Shown in pieces: positions 1 through 10,353 of a DNA stretch of 30,060 nucleotides. Both the position numbers and the translations under genes were made by a program. Numbering within the stretch: position 1 is the first letter of the stretch; every line of letters starts with the position of its first letter. Origin of the DNA: Parachlorella kessleri (taxonomy: Eukaryota > Chlorophyta > Trebouxiophyceae > Chlorellales > Chlorellaceae); contig BBXU01001173.1 of NCBI GenBank assembly GCA_001598975.1, forward strand, positions 1-30,060, read 5' to 3'. The notes under the pieces were generated by a model. The model saw only the letters and a program-made list of their open reading frames with translations, made no database searches and was not told the DNA's origin.

Positions 1-50
1 CCCTACCCCCCACCCCCCCCACCCCACACACACACACATACACCACCCAA
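1..50. repeat. C-rich and CA simple repeat at the window edge
   Basis: Runs of C broken by single A or T bases pass into a (CA)n tract. This is ordinary low-complexity sequence. No coding or regulatory role can be read from it. Confidence 0.9.
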
Positions 51-470
51 AAGAAAACCTGCTCAGGAGACCCGCCGTTTGCAATGCCTGCCACCGTTCA
101 AGGACTCCTAGGGGGCACAGCTAGACTCCTAGGGAGCGTCGGTGGTCCCCACAGCAGCCCCTAGGCTGAGGCTCGTTACAGTCGTGGCGCCCAAAGTTGA
201 CCCTTAGCATAGCATGGGCGCTGCCGCTCTGCACTCGGATTGACTGGTATACTATTGTAAGAGATCTGCCTTGTGAGACATTAGCTTTGAAGCTTTGTCA
301 CGAATAAAATCTGAACTCTAATTGTACAGTGGGGTGCATGTTACTGATCTACAACCGGGGGCACTGACAACTTCGCACTGGAAAGCTTATCCCGCAGCTG
401 TAGTAGAGTTAGCAGTTGACTGCACCCGAAAAGCTGTTACAGCTGAGGCAGCTACATCTGCACGTGTTGC
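51..470. other. 5' flank of the aldo/keto reductase gene, possible retroelement relic
   Basis: No convincing exon is seen. The stretch has two close copies of GACTCCTAGGG (near 103 and 124). A segment near 175-200 ends in TTACA, followed after four bases by TGGCGCCCAAAG, which resembles an LTR end followed by a tRNA primer-binding site. An AATAAA lies near 304. It must also hold the promoter and 5' UTR of the gene starting at 471. The retroelement reading is weak. Confidence 0.35.
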
Positions 471-3400
471 ATGTCTGTGGTCCGCTGCTGTTCTCCACGC
501 CCCATCGGGCCACGGCGGACTTTAGCCTCAGGCAGCCGTAGCGGGCCATGGCGCACGTTATCCACGAGCAGCCGTAGCGCGGCTGTGAACAGCAGCCGCA
601 GAGAGCTCCTCCTTTCGTCCACCGCCCTGGTGGGAGGCGCAGCTGGCGCCAAGGCACCTGTGGCTCTGGCAGAGGGCGCAGAAAGCCAGGCGGCACCAAC
701 AGCAGCACTAGAGCTTGCCCCAGTGCCGAAAATACAGCTGGCTGATGACCTTGAGATCAGCAGGGTAAGGGCACAGGAGGGGCACTGGTGGCTGGTAGCT
801 GCACAGCGCATAACCTTGGGGCTTGGCGCAAACCAGGGACCCTATTACACCTACAGTGCTGCCACTCAGGGCATTTCTAATACGCCCACTTTCTTATTTA
901 CTGCAGGTCATTAAAGGCTGCTGGCAGCTGGGTGGTGGCCACGGGTGCGGCGCCCTGCTCGTGCCAGTGCTGTGGCAATGCGGACCCTACCCACCCTCTT
1001 ACCTTGCCTATTGCCTGCTTCAAAACAAACACGGTTTTGATGGGATTTCCAGTGCCAAGTTCGTATAGGCCCCTGGGTTAAGGACCCTGCCCTTGGTGCT
1101 GCTTGGACTGGCAGGGGAGAGCCAGAAACGGATCGCACCCTGGGTCCGGCAGCAGTGGAAGACTTCCCGCCCTTTGTTGAAGCTGGCATCACCACCTTCG
1201 ACACAGCAGACCATTATGGGCCCTCGGAGGCGGTTATAGGGCAGTACCTGTACGCCCGGCCTGACCACCGGGGCCGGGTGCAGGTGTTGACCAAATTCTG
1301 CTGCTTTGGCGACATGCAGCGGCAGGCCGCCAACCTGGACTTTGTTGAGCAGGTGGGTCTTCTCCTGGGTCGGATTTGCTTTGTGCGGCTTTTGAAGTGG
1401 TACCATGCTTCTTGTCACATTTTGGTGGATCGTCGGGAGCGGCAGGCATTTTTGCTGGGTTTGTAGGCCCGTGCACAATTGAAGCAGATGATGGGCGTTG
1501 GCCCAGCACTGCTACCCCTGCTGCAAGTGTCGCCGGTCGTGCGGACTTGCTGCCTTCCATTGCCCGCCAGATTGGTTGGCCTGTCTGTGCCCGACTTAGT
1601 CTAAGCCTTGACATTGCAATAAATTATCTGCGGTGCGATGCTGCTCCCATGTGTGCCCTACAGTGCATCGACCGCAGCCGGCAGCGGCTGAGGATGGACA
1701 AACTGGACCTGCTGCAATTCTACTGGGCAGACTACGCTATTGAGGGCTATGTTGGGGCAGCGCTGCACCTTGCTGAGCTACAGGTCTGTGCAGCGCAACA
1801 TCGATGGGGGTGTGGTACCCAGCGGGCTATGCTAAGCCTATTGGGCAGGCTGGGCATTAGTTTTAGTTGTTGAACGCCATGTGGGAGCGGAAATGATTTG
1901 TGGGTGCCGACAGTTGCCCGGGTGGGGTGCGGAGCGCTGCGGGGCAGGAATCCCAATCGATGCTGGCATTGTTGATGATGGCATTGCAGCTTGGTGGTTG
2001 GAGGAAAGATGCAGGAAGGCTGATGGCATGCCAACGAATTTCGTGCTGATGCCTTGGCTACTCACTTGTGTAAGTCTTGAGATGCATTTCGTTTACGACC
2101 ACAAGCTCTGTGGTGCTAAGGCATGCTAGACTTATCCTGATGAATGTCTTGTGCTCTGGTGTCAGATGGTAGTTGTAGAAAACTAGACGTGCTTCCGCAT
2201 AGCCAGCGTGTGCGGTTGTGACATGCAGGCCCAAGGGAAGATCAGGCACATTGGGGTGACCAACTTTGATGTCCCCAGGCTGCAAGAGATGCTGGATGCG
2301 GGCGTGAAGATAGTCAGCAACCAGGTTAGAGCTGATTAAACTCGCTGCTTTATGTTTGCCGCAGTGGCCTGGCTTGAGAGTGATTGAGCTTGCGTGCTGT
2401 GGCTACTCATTTAGGGCGACGTGCTGCCCATGGTGCCTGCACTGCCTGCCGCAGTGTTGGCCTAAGGGGCAAGGAGCCTTCACTCTTGGACGAGCTGGAA
2501 CAGCTACCTATGCTGTGGTGGTCATGCTGCAACGCTGCTGCAGGTTCAGTACTCTCTCCTGGACCGGAGGCCTGGGGTAGCCATGGTTGACTTCTGCAAG
2601 GAAAGAGGCATCCAGCTGTTGACGTATGGCACCGTGGCTGGCGGCTTCCTGTCGGAGCGGTACCTAGGGATGGACGCACGCGAGTGAGTCGGGTCGCAGC
2701 CTTGCGCCAGATGCAGTGGTCTTAATTAAGTCGAGGGTGCCACAGGCCGGCTGCAATCGCAGCTAACCTGGAGGGATGCGTGGCTTGGGAGCAGCTCAAA
2801 GCGAAGGGGTGTATGAGTCCTGTGTCCTGTGTAGCTTGGGTCCAGCATGAGTGCTCAGGCCGCGCTAGTGCCCTTCTGCAAGTCCGCAGCAGCCTGGCCG
2901 CTGGTATGATACAGTCTCCAGCTCTGAAGCCTGTCAAGCATCTTGTTACGCGACCAGAAGGGTATCTCCCAAGCTCATGGCACGCCGGCATGAGGCATGA
3001 CGGGTGTACCGTAGGCAACTCTGTTTCTGGGGCTGCTCCTAGCCATGTGAGGCCTCTGACCAGCTTGCGCAATGGCTGTGCCGCGTCATGTTTGGTGCCC
3101 CAGGGTGGTGGTCAACACGTACAGCAAGTCCAAGTATGGCAGCGTGATTGGCCAGGCGGGAGGCTGGGGCTGGTTGCAGGTAAGGGCTGGCAGGGCAGGG
3201 TTGCAGGGAAGGGCTGGCAGGGCAGGCATTCTTTGGCTTAATGTGGATCTGATGGCAGGTAGTGGGAACAGAGGAGAGGTAGGGGTGAACAGTACTGACA
3301 GGGCTCGATGTAGTTCATTACTGTCACTGCAGTTGCCAGCCAGTTTATCTCAAGAGGTGGGCACCCTGCCCCAATGGGTGTGGCAGGCTAAAGTGTGTAT

Positions 3401-4174
3401 GTTTGCTAGCTTAGCCTTGGGTGAGTGGCAGGAGGCTCAAATATTGTAAAGCTGTCGGCATGTGCTGGCAAGTTGTGTGTTGTTCTGCACCACAAGGCCT
3501 TTGTGCACCTGCTTGGTCCCCTTTCCAGACTCCCAGTAATCTGGTGTGCTGCAACTTACTGGCGCCCCTCGTTTACAAACGGTGCTTCTTACGTACCATG
3601 TCCACTGCAGGAGCTCCTGCAAGCTCTTTCACACATCGCTACGAAGCACGGTGTGAGTATCGCTGACGTGGCAACCAAGTGGGTTCTTGACCAACCGACG
3701 GTGCGTAGATGGGGCAGGAGGCGCTGGGATAAGCGTACCCTCCAGCACAAGGGTGGTGGTTTTGTCGTTGTTTCCCAACGACCTGGAGTTTGCATTTATT
3801 GCCGGTCCCTGCTTGGGGACACCGAGATTTGTTATTGGTGCTGAGAAAGAACCCCCCCCCCCCCCCTCGATTCACTGTCGGGCTGTGCCGCCTTAGTCAC
3901 TGCCATGTGGCTGCGTAGGGCCTGCCCCTGATGTGCATGTGCTGCAACTTCCTCTACACACCACCCTCGTTGACATGGTGTCTTCCTCTCTGCTCCTCTC
4001 CAGGTAGCGGGTGTGGTCGTGGGTGCCAGGAACGCCCTGCACGTCCCGGACCACCAGCGCATGTGCTCCCTGGTATTAGATTATGGGGATCTTGATTCCA
4101 TCCAGGAGGTGCTCGAAAAGGGCACGCAGCCCACAGGGGATTGCTACACTTGGGAGAGGGGGGGCAGGTGGTGA
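471..4174 (+). CDS. Aldo/keto reductase with plastid/thylakoid-type presequence, 9 exons, 420 aa
   Basis: Exons: 471-764, 907-944, 1115-1352, 1664-1783, 2229-2324, 2544-2683, 3104-3179, 3611-3700, 4004-4174; they sum to 1263 bases in one open frame ending TGA. The first donor is GTAAGG and the second is GTGCGG. The fold is a TIM-barrel NAD(P)-dependent oxidoreductase. Seen motifs are GCWQLGGGH (about 102-110), FDTADHYG with Asp140 and Tyr145, VLTKF with Lys171, [10 protein letters not shown], and the C-terminal [10 protein letters not shown]. The catalytic His position (LLQFYWADY) is Tyr210. Residues 1-40 are Arg/Ser-rich like a transit peptide. Residues 43-67 hold RRELLL, a hydrophobic stretch and VALA, a twin-arginine lumen signal pattern. 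Thylakoid-lumen targeting is inferred. The substrate cannot be told from sequence. Confidence 0.92.
3173..3226 (+). repeat. 27-bp tandem duplication across the exon 7 donor
   Basis: Copies 3173-3199 and 3200-3226 differ at one base. Copy 1 contains the real splice donor (CAG|GTAAGG at 3179/3180). In copy 2 the +2 T is G (CAGGGAAGG), so it cannot work as a GT donor. The low divergence suggests a recent event. Confidence 0.93.
3852..3866. repeat. Poly-C tract of 15 in an intron
   Basis: Fifteen consecutive C lie in the last intron of the aldo/keto reductase gene (3701-4003). Length is likely to vary between reads or individuals. Confidence 0.95.
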
Positions 4175-4969
4175 GGGGAAGCATGCATGCGGTCGTGCAT
4201 GCATGCAGGGTGGTGGCTGGTGCTCATGCCCCCTTTGTTTGACGAGGGCATGCAAATGGCTCGTTAGTGGACTGATAATATTGCAAATGGGTGACCTGAC
4301 ATGCCAGGTCATGCCAGGCATCTTGCTATCCTACCGTCCTGTCTTCTTTTGTCGTTTGTCTTCATTTTGCGCAGTGCCCATACCAGTGGCAGTGCTTGTC
4401 CTATGTTATACACTCTCTATATCGGGGCACTTTCCGAACTTTGAATTCAGAGAGAGCTAGGAAGGAGTCTCGATTAAGGCTAACTTGGGAACTTGAAGCG
4501 ATGTACTAGCATACCAATGCATTCTGCATCAGGCTCTTACAACGAAAGCCAGGGATATGGGTACGTCGCTGTGGTGGGTAGGTCGTATGTCCCCTTAGAC
4601 TGGGATATCGATGGGACAAACCAGAGCTCTGTACATAAACCATATAATATATCGTATGCCACAGGATTCCCATGGGATGGTAGACTTGACACCGGCCACG
4701 GAAACGGTTTAAGAGAGCAAAATCTCACCAGGCCGTGCTTTGTTACCCACACTACCATATAATCTGCATGCAGGGCACCTGTGCAGGATACAGATGGTTA
4801 CCACCCGCACCATAAATCACTACGGGTGCCCTTCTCCACTCAGCCGAGCATTGTCCTGGCATTGCAAGCCAGTACCGGGCCAGCTGGCACGGCGGTGCAC
4901 ACAGGCGCAATAGGGATAGGGGCGGCTGCAGGCCAGCCCTCATGACACCCCACGAAAGCCCTCCCACCA
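4175..4969. other. Convergent intergenic region, no gene seen
   Basis: The region separates the 3' ends of two converging genes. It should hold both 3' UTRs. It has two perfect GCATGCATGC palindromes (4181-4190 and 4197-4206) and a hairpin GACCTG/CAGGTC with a 6-base loop (4293-4310). On the minus strand TGTAAG occurs near 4537, a possible poly(A) signal for the minus gene. Open frames here show no domain or plausible splice structure. Confidence 0.6.
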
Positions 4970-6781
4970 TTAGCTACGCAGGCTCTGCCACAGCCCATCC
5001 ATGAGGGACACCAGCTTCGTAAGCGCCCCTTCATCAGGACTTGAGCTGGATGTGGGCCCAGGGCCAGGGCTTGGCATGCCTTGGGAGCGGCTGCCAGAGG
5101 GCTTTGAAAGGCTCGGGGACTGTGGGCGTCCTGGGGCGGCCCCAGATGGCGCTGGACTGCCTGTGGTCGAGGTGGGCTGGTACACTGCGCTAAGGGCGTC
5201 TGCAGGGGGACATGCCACAGGCTCCATCTTAAAAGTACATGCTGCTGTCGCCAGTGGGATCCATTTTGTCGTGCTCCTGAGGACATGGCCAGCTACCATA
5301 AGTAGCGCTGACAAGCGAGTGAGAGACATACATGTATATACGCACGCCAGTATAGGCGACACATAAGAAATAAGCAGATTCCCTGCTAAGCTGACCTGCA
5401 GTTTTGGGCCAGACCAGGTTCGCATCCAGCTCAGAGTCCTGCATGCTTGCATGGAGACAGTCACACATGCTGCTGCAGGATGGGGAGGAGCCGCTCTCCT
5501 TGCATTTAACATGCATTCATGGAAAGGTAGAGTGCCTCTGCAACCACTGTCAGCGGTGCCATGAGGATTCAGGCCAGCTACTCACGGTTGGGTTTACCAT
5601 GAAAACACATGAAGGCAAGGAGACTTGCTTAAAGGCGTCAACAAGGCTGTTCAGCTTGTCTGGGCTGTCGCCCCTAAAGAACATAACCAGCCCAGCCAGA
5701 AACTGAGCCGTTGTCTTGCAGCATATGTTGGCAGCGTCCGCCACAGCCTGCCACACACAGAGGGGACCGTCAGGTGGCTGTGCATGGTGCAACCATGAAG
5801 CGCAAGTGTGGCGGGGCAAGATGTATGCTTCGCAAGGGCTGTGCTATGTGATAGAGCGCAGCATGTGGCAGCATAAAGTTAGGAAGGAGGGACCGTGTGG
5901 CCGTCTTGTTTGTAAACACTGCACATAGACAGAGGATATGCACGTGTGCTTCCATTACAGTGCAAGTGATGAAGCGCACCTGGAGGGCAACTGGGGTGAG
6001 TGCAAAGCCGCCATAGGACGAGGTGAAGCCAATAGCATACGAGGCATTGAACACGAAAGAGCCCTCGCCAGATGGGCACATGGCATGGGCTAAGCCCTGC
6101 ACTATATATATAGCCACAGGCGGTGGGTTGTTGCTGGGTTTTCTGTCCCACTTGGCCGCGGCCTGAGTACATGCACCTACTAGCTGAAGTCAGATATAGC
6201 CGTGATGCTGGGCAATCCTGCACCACTTGCTGCAGTCTGAGCAAATCAAGCTATGAGTACTGCTGCAATGGGGCACAAGCAGGACACCTGTGCAGAACCA
6301 CACTGACGGATATGCAGTACGTAACCCCAGGAGGGATGAGACATTGAGCAGGCCACGAGCCCTTAACAGCCCCCTCCACATGGGGAACCTCCAACCTGCG
6401 CTAGTTCGTCCTTGGCAGCCTGTGCTGCAGCTCCACCCTGCTTGGCAAGCTGGACAGTGGCATACACAGCGCTTTCGTAGTCAGGGATCCGGCCGGTGGA
6501 CCTGGCTTTGCCAACCGCAGCGGAGACTGTCCTTCTGGCCAGGTCTTCTTCGTTAGACTGGCGCAGCGCACGGGTGGCATACTTCAAGCTCTGCTCTCCA
6601 GCTGCATGGCCAGCAGCACCCAGGGAGGCCAGTGTGAGTCGCCAGGGAGAGCCTATCATTACGAAAGCCACACGCACACGTGTGCACCTTGGAAGCCAGG
6701 CTACACATCACTGAGAAGTATCTACCAAGGTAGGGACCCCTCACCATTGCTGCCGACACACGTGGCCACGACAATTGCCAC
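4970..6781 (-). CDS. Unrecognised multi-exon protein, 5' end and last junction unresolved
   Basis: Probable exons on the minus strand: 6781-6745 (VAIVVATCVGSN), 6652-6396 (Ala/Gln-rich helix, with AGEQSLKYATRALRQ), 6096-5980 (SGEGSFVFNASYAIGF), 5747-5586 (TTAQFLAGLVMFFRGDSPD, ending at a strong GTGAGT donor), and a Ser/Pro-rich last exon from about 5227 to a TAG at 4970 that ends in an amphipathic helix. Phases agree from 6781 to 5586. A possible 43-base exon at 5438-5396 has good splice sites but would put the last exon in another frame, so the C-terminus is open. The donor at 6395 (GTTGGA) is weak; without it the frame stops at 6363 as a separate short product. No start codon was fixed upstream of 6781. 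I do not recognise the family. Confidence 0.5.
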
Positions 6782-7409
6782 CTGAAAGGCGTGCCTTAGG
6801 CCCATGTGCAATAGGATTGCCTCCGACTAATGTGCCCAGGAAAGGAAAGCTGAGCATGCCCGCTTGCATGGGTGGAGAGCACCTTAGTCGCTTCCCCATG
6901 CTACGCATGCTCCCTCCATGTCACCTATCTCCCTTGGACCAGCCCTGAGCCCATTCCACTTGGGACGGAGGCTCCAGCAATGGCTGTTACCGTGGGCTGC
7001 ACATCCTGAACTCATCTGTGTCGTCAATTGAAGGTGACAAGGAGCCACCAAGCCCAACAAACAGTGTTTACAGCAACAAGCTGTACAGATGGCATGGCCC
7101 TCAGCATAGCACTTCTGAGTCAGACATCACACAACCTGAGAGCCCACAACAGCACCGTCTAGCCCTACAATATGTTCGAACAGCTGAATGCGAGAGGCAC
7201 GAGCGCCCCCAGACTGCAACACCCCACAAGGCGTGGCTGCCCACTGTTGAAAAGCACCACGCAGCCCTTCAGGAGGTGGTAGCTTGACAGAAAGTTGCTA
7301 ACTTGTAATGGGGGAAAAAACAGGGCTAGTTGGTCACGGAACTGGGCCCTGCCCTTGCTGCCACGCCCGCTGGACGGAACCACAACGACCCCGCCGTGCT
7401 AAAGTAGGG
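6782..7409. other. Region between two minus-strand genes
   Basis: It should hold the 3' UTR of the gene ending at 7410 and the unresolved first exon and promoter of the gene below 6781. Minus-strand TGTAA lies at 7072-7068. A plus-strand open frame at 7018-7287 is hydrophilic, has no ATG and no homologous look, so I treat it as chance. No repeat was seen. Confidence 0.5.
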
Positions 7410-10068
7410 CTACGGCAAGAAGGGCTTGGCCTCACTGGCCGCCTCGTAAACCTTCTGCATCAGTAGCTGGTGCTGCTCAGCCAGACGCTTCTTCAGCTCA
7501 TAGTCTCCGCCACCTGTGACGCTGTCTTCCACTAGCCTGCGGGGTGGAAAGAAATGGTGACAAGAGCGGCAGCAGTTGGGAAGAGTCCTCAGAACGGAGC
7601 ACCCAGGACAAAGCCAGCCCCTCAACAAACCCTCACCCCACACAGCCTTAGCCTGTCACTCTCTCCTCCCTTCCACTGCTTCTGCACGGCAAATCCTATC
7701 AGGCATCCACGCTGATTGGCATCGCCACCAACATACCAAGCCAAACTCCAGCCCCCAAGGTTCGTCATCACCTCCAGTGTTCCCGCAGCGCTGTTGATAT
7801 GACAGGGTCCTTAGGGTCCAACACCAGGGCCAGGTTCTCCAGGCCAGTTAGAAGCATCTGCTGCACCTGGCTTGGCTGCAGATGGGCACGATCACGACGA
7901 CATCAAGGCCGGGAAGTGGTTGCAGCTACAAGGCGCCCCACTCACATGCAGCTGAGAGGTAAAAGATGGAGGAAGTGATAAAGGCTGTCAAACTGACGGC
8001 AGGATTTTCAGGCCACACTCACTAAACAGCCAAGGTACTGCTGCGAGTGGGAAACATGGGTTGCTAACATTACTCCACCTTGACATCTAGCCATCTATCA
8101 GCATAAACACAGTGTGACAGCAATGCGCGCAGGTCCACTGCCCAGCAAGTCACAGTGTTGCCACAGCTGCACCCACCCACGGAGGCCGCCGCAAGTCCAT
8201 ACCTTGCCCACAGCATCGGAATTCGCCAGGTGAAGCATGCACAGCGCTGCATAGAAGGTAGCCTCGCCACTGGCTACCAGCATATGGATCATAGCCCTCA
8301 TATCACCCTGCAGCAACATGGATTAGGATTAGTGGTTGCAAGGAGGGATACATGATGGCATCGCGATAACATGACGAAGAGTGGGTCTGGAGACTGCGAG
8401 GATCCTGCAGCGGGATCCGAGTGATCCAGTCATGAAAACCCCTTCCCCATCCAGGGTTATGAATGCACCCTAAGCGCAACACTGAAACTCCATTCACTGA
8501 TAAGCGCGAAGTCCAATGGACATGGCCGCCCAGCTTACAAGTACTACACATAAACCATGACAACTCACAAGGCATATGCTGCACGTTCCACCAATCACCC
8601 ACAGCTGCAAGCAAACAGCAGCACTAAACACGTCTGCCGAAGCAGGCGTACCTCCGCTGGCTGCAGGCCACGCATGACACCCTGCTGAAGCGCCTCTTGC
8701 ACCTCTTTAGCCCGCCTTTCCAGCATAGCTCCAGCCGACATCAGGTGAGGCAGCGCAGCCTGAGGGCTGCCAGAAGCTGCATGGGGGCAAGGAGAGGGAA
8801 GCGATGAGGTAGCTCGCAGCCATATGCAGGACATGCAAGGGTAGTGAAGGTGACGAGGTAGCTCCGTTCCAAACATACACGCCTGCATGCATGCTTGGCT
8901 TCACTGTGCTCTGGCACAAGGGCTGGCATGGAGTTTACAAGAGACCCACAGCAGAGCTAGCAAGCCGCCTTGTGAGGGCCTGCTGTGCAGCGAAGAGGAC
9001 TAGACTGTACCACCAACAAGCGAAGCCATCTAGATGGGTTACAAATGGCAACTGAAACACCCACCCGCCCAAGCACCCACCAAGCAACGCCATCCCCAGG
9101 CGCAAGCCATACAGCTGCACTTCCTCGGTATCCTTCCCAAAGCTCCGCACTGTGGTGTCATAGGCAACCTGCACGGCATCCCCCGCTGTAACCACCAACA
9201 AGGATACTCTCAAGTTGAGCCCTAGCAAGCTGCCACCTTGCACAAGTCGGACCTGCCAGAAACATCTACACATCTGTCCTAATAAATGCAAGCAGTGCAG
9301 CAGTCCATGCCGAGCCAGCATCCCATCAGCTTCACCCCAGGCAAAGCCATGCATGGTCCCACCGGGCCTCCATACCACTCCTAACCATGATTTGCAGGCA
9401 AAGCCGGCCATGGACCCTTGTCTTGCGTACAAAGCACCTGCGCCTGCTCCAAGGCCTTCTGGTAGTGCCCTTCCTTGAAATACAGCTGGTATAGCTGGGT
9501 GTGCAGAATCCCCAGCAGGGTTGCCTTCTCACCAAAGTCTTCGCCAACAATTTGGATCGCTGCAAGGTCAGGTTGAGATACTTTTGCACTAGCTACTCGC
9601 TGCTCGGCTTGGAAGGAACTGCTCAGACGTGCGGTCCTTAAACACTTCGGGGCTTTATCATGAGCTTTGAGAAGGCTCACCGCTCTGCAGCACTTTCTTA
9701 GCCCCCTCCTCATCCCCACGCTGCAGCTTGGTCTGCACTGCCTTGAAGGCTGCTTGGATTTGTTGAGTTCCAGGGGGAAGCTTGTTAACTTCAGGCAGAG
9801 CCTGCAGGCTAAAACCGGGTTAGCCTCACAAGCTGTGTTCCTAACGCAAAGCTGCTGAGGTGCCGAGCTAAGTACTCAAGCATGGAGAGGTGGGCTCCGT
9901 GGCAACGCAGCCACTGCTTACATCGGCAAAGGGATCGAAGGCACTGGAGCGGCTGGCGGCTACTGGCTGGAGTACGCGGCGCTGCTTAAGTTGAACCCTA
10001 CGGAACGCAGGCCGAGACAACCCTTGCTGAGCTGTGGGCAGCAATCGCCACCTCATGCTGCTCGCCAT
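7410..10068 (-). CDS. Predicted plastid-targeted all-helical protein of unknown function, 9 exons, 346 aa
   Basis: Exons on the minus strand: 10068-9922, 9801-9681, 9559-9438, 9252-9081, 8776-8652, 8307-8203, 8040-8023, 7875-7772, 7536-7410. They sum to 1041 bases with matching phases and a TAG stop, which strongly supports the model. The N-terminus (MASSMRWRLLP...VAASRSSAF) is rich in Arg, Ser and Ala with almost no acids, as in chloroplast transit peptides. The rest reads as amphipathic helices: TQQIQAAFKAVQTKLQRGD, ILHTQLYQLYFKEGHYQKAL (TPR-like), a stretch near SLLGLNLRVSLLVV, and a C-terminal helix ELKKRLAEQHQLLMQKVY. Exon 7 is only 18 bases (QYLGCL). I do not recognise the family; a TPR-like scaffold in the plastid is an inference. 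Confidence 0.85.
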
Positions 10069-10353
10069 GGCAGCTTCAAGAAGGCAAGCAGTTCAGAAAG
10101 CAGGCTGAAGACTGCTTCTATAATACAGCCAAGCAGCAGCACTTCAGTGCAGCACAGGGTGAGCACAGGATGAGATGGCATGTGAGATGGCCAGTCCATA
10201 TAGTCTTGGGCATCTGCTGGGCGTGCGGTGCAGATGCTCGAAGCCCAGCTGTCATCCCCCTTGTCTTGTGCGGTCTTCTTGATCTGATGTCTAGAGGTCA
10301 CCTGGCCAGTGCGTAAGTGGTGCCATTACTTATCGTCGCCTTTTGTTTTCAAG
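10069..10353. promoter_or_regulatory. Divergent promoter region, 285 bp
   Basis: The ATG of the minus-strand plastid protein (10068) and the ATG of the plus-strand RING gene (10354) face away from each other across 285 bases. Both 5' UTRs and both promoters must fit here, so shared control is plausible. No TATA box or named element was identified. Confidence 0.6.

Noticed and set aside
6100..6115. TATATATA as a promoter
   Set aside because: It lies directly before an acceptor in an intron of the minus-strand gene, so it is probably only AT-rich intron sequence.
7018..7287. Plus-strand hydrophilic open frame of 89 codons
   Set aside because: Begins at GTG, lies between two minus-strand genes, and has no exon partner.
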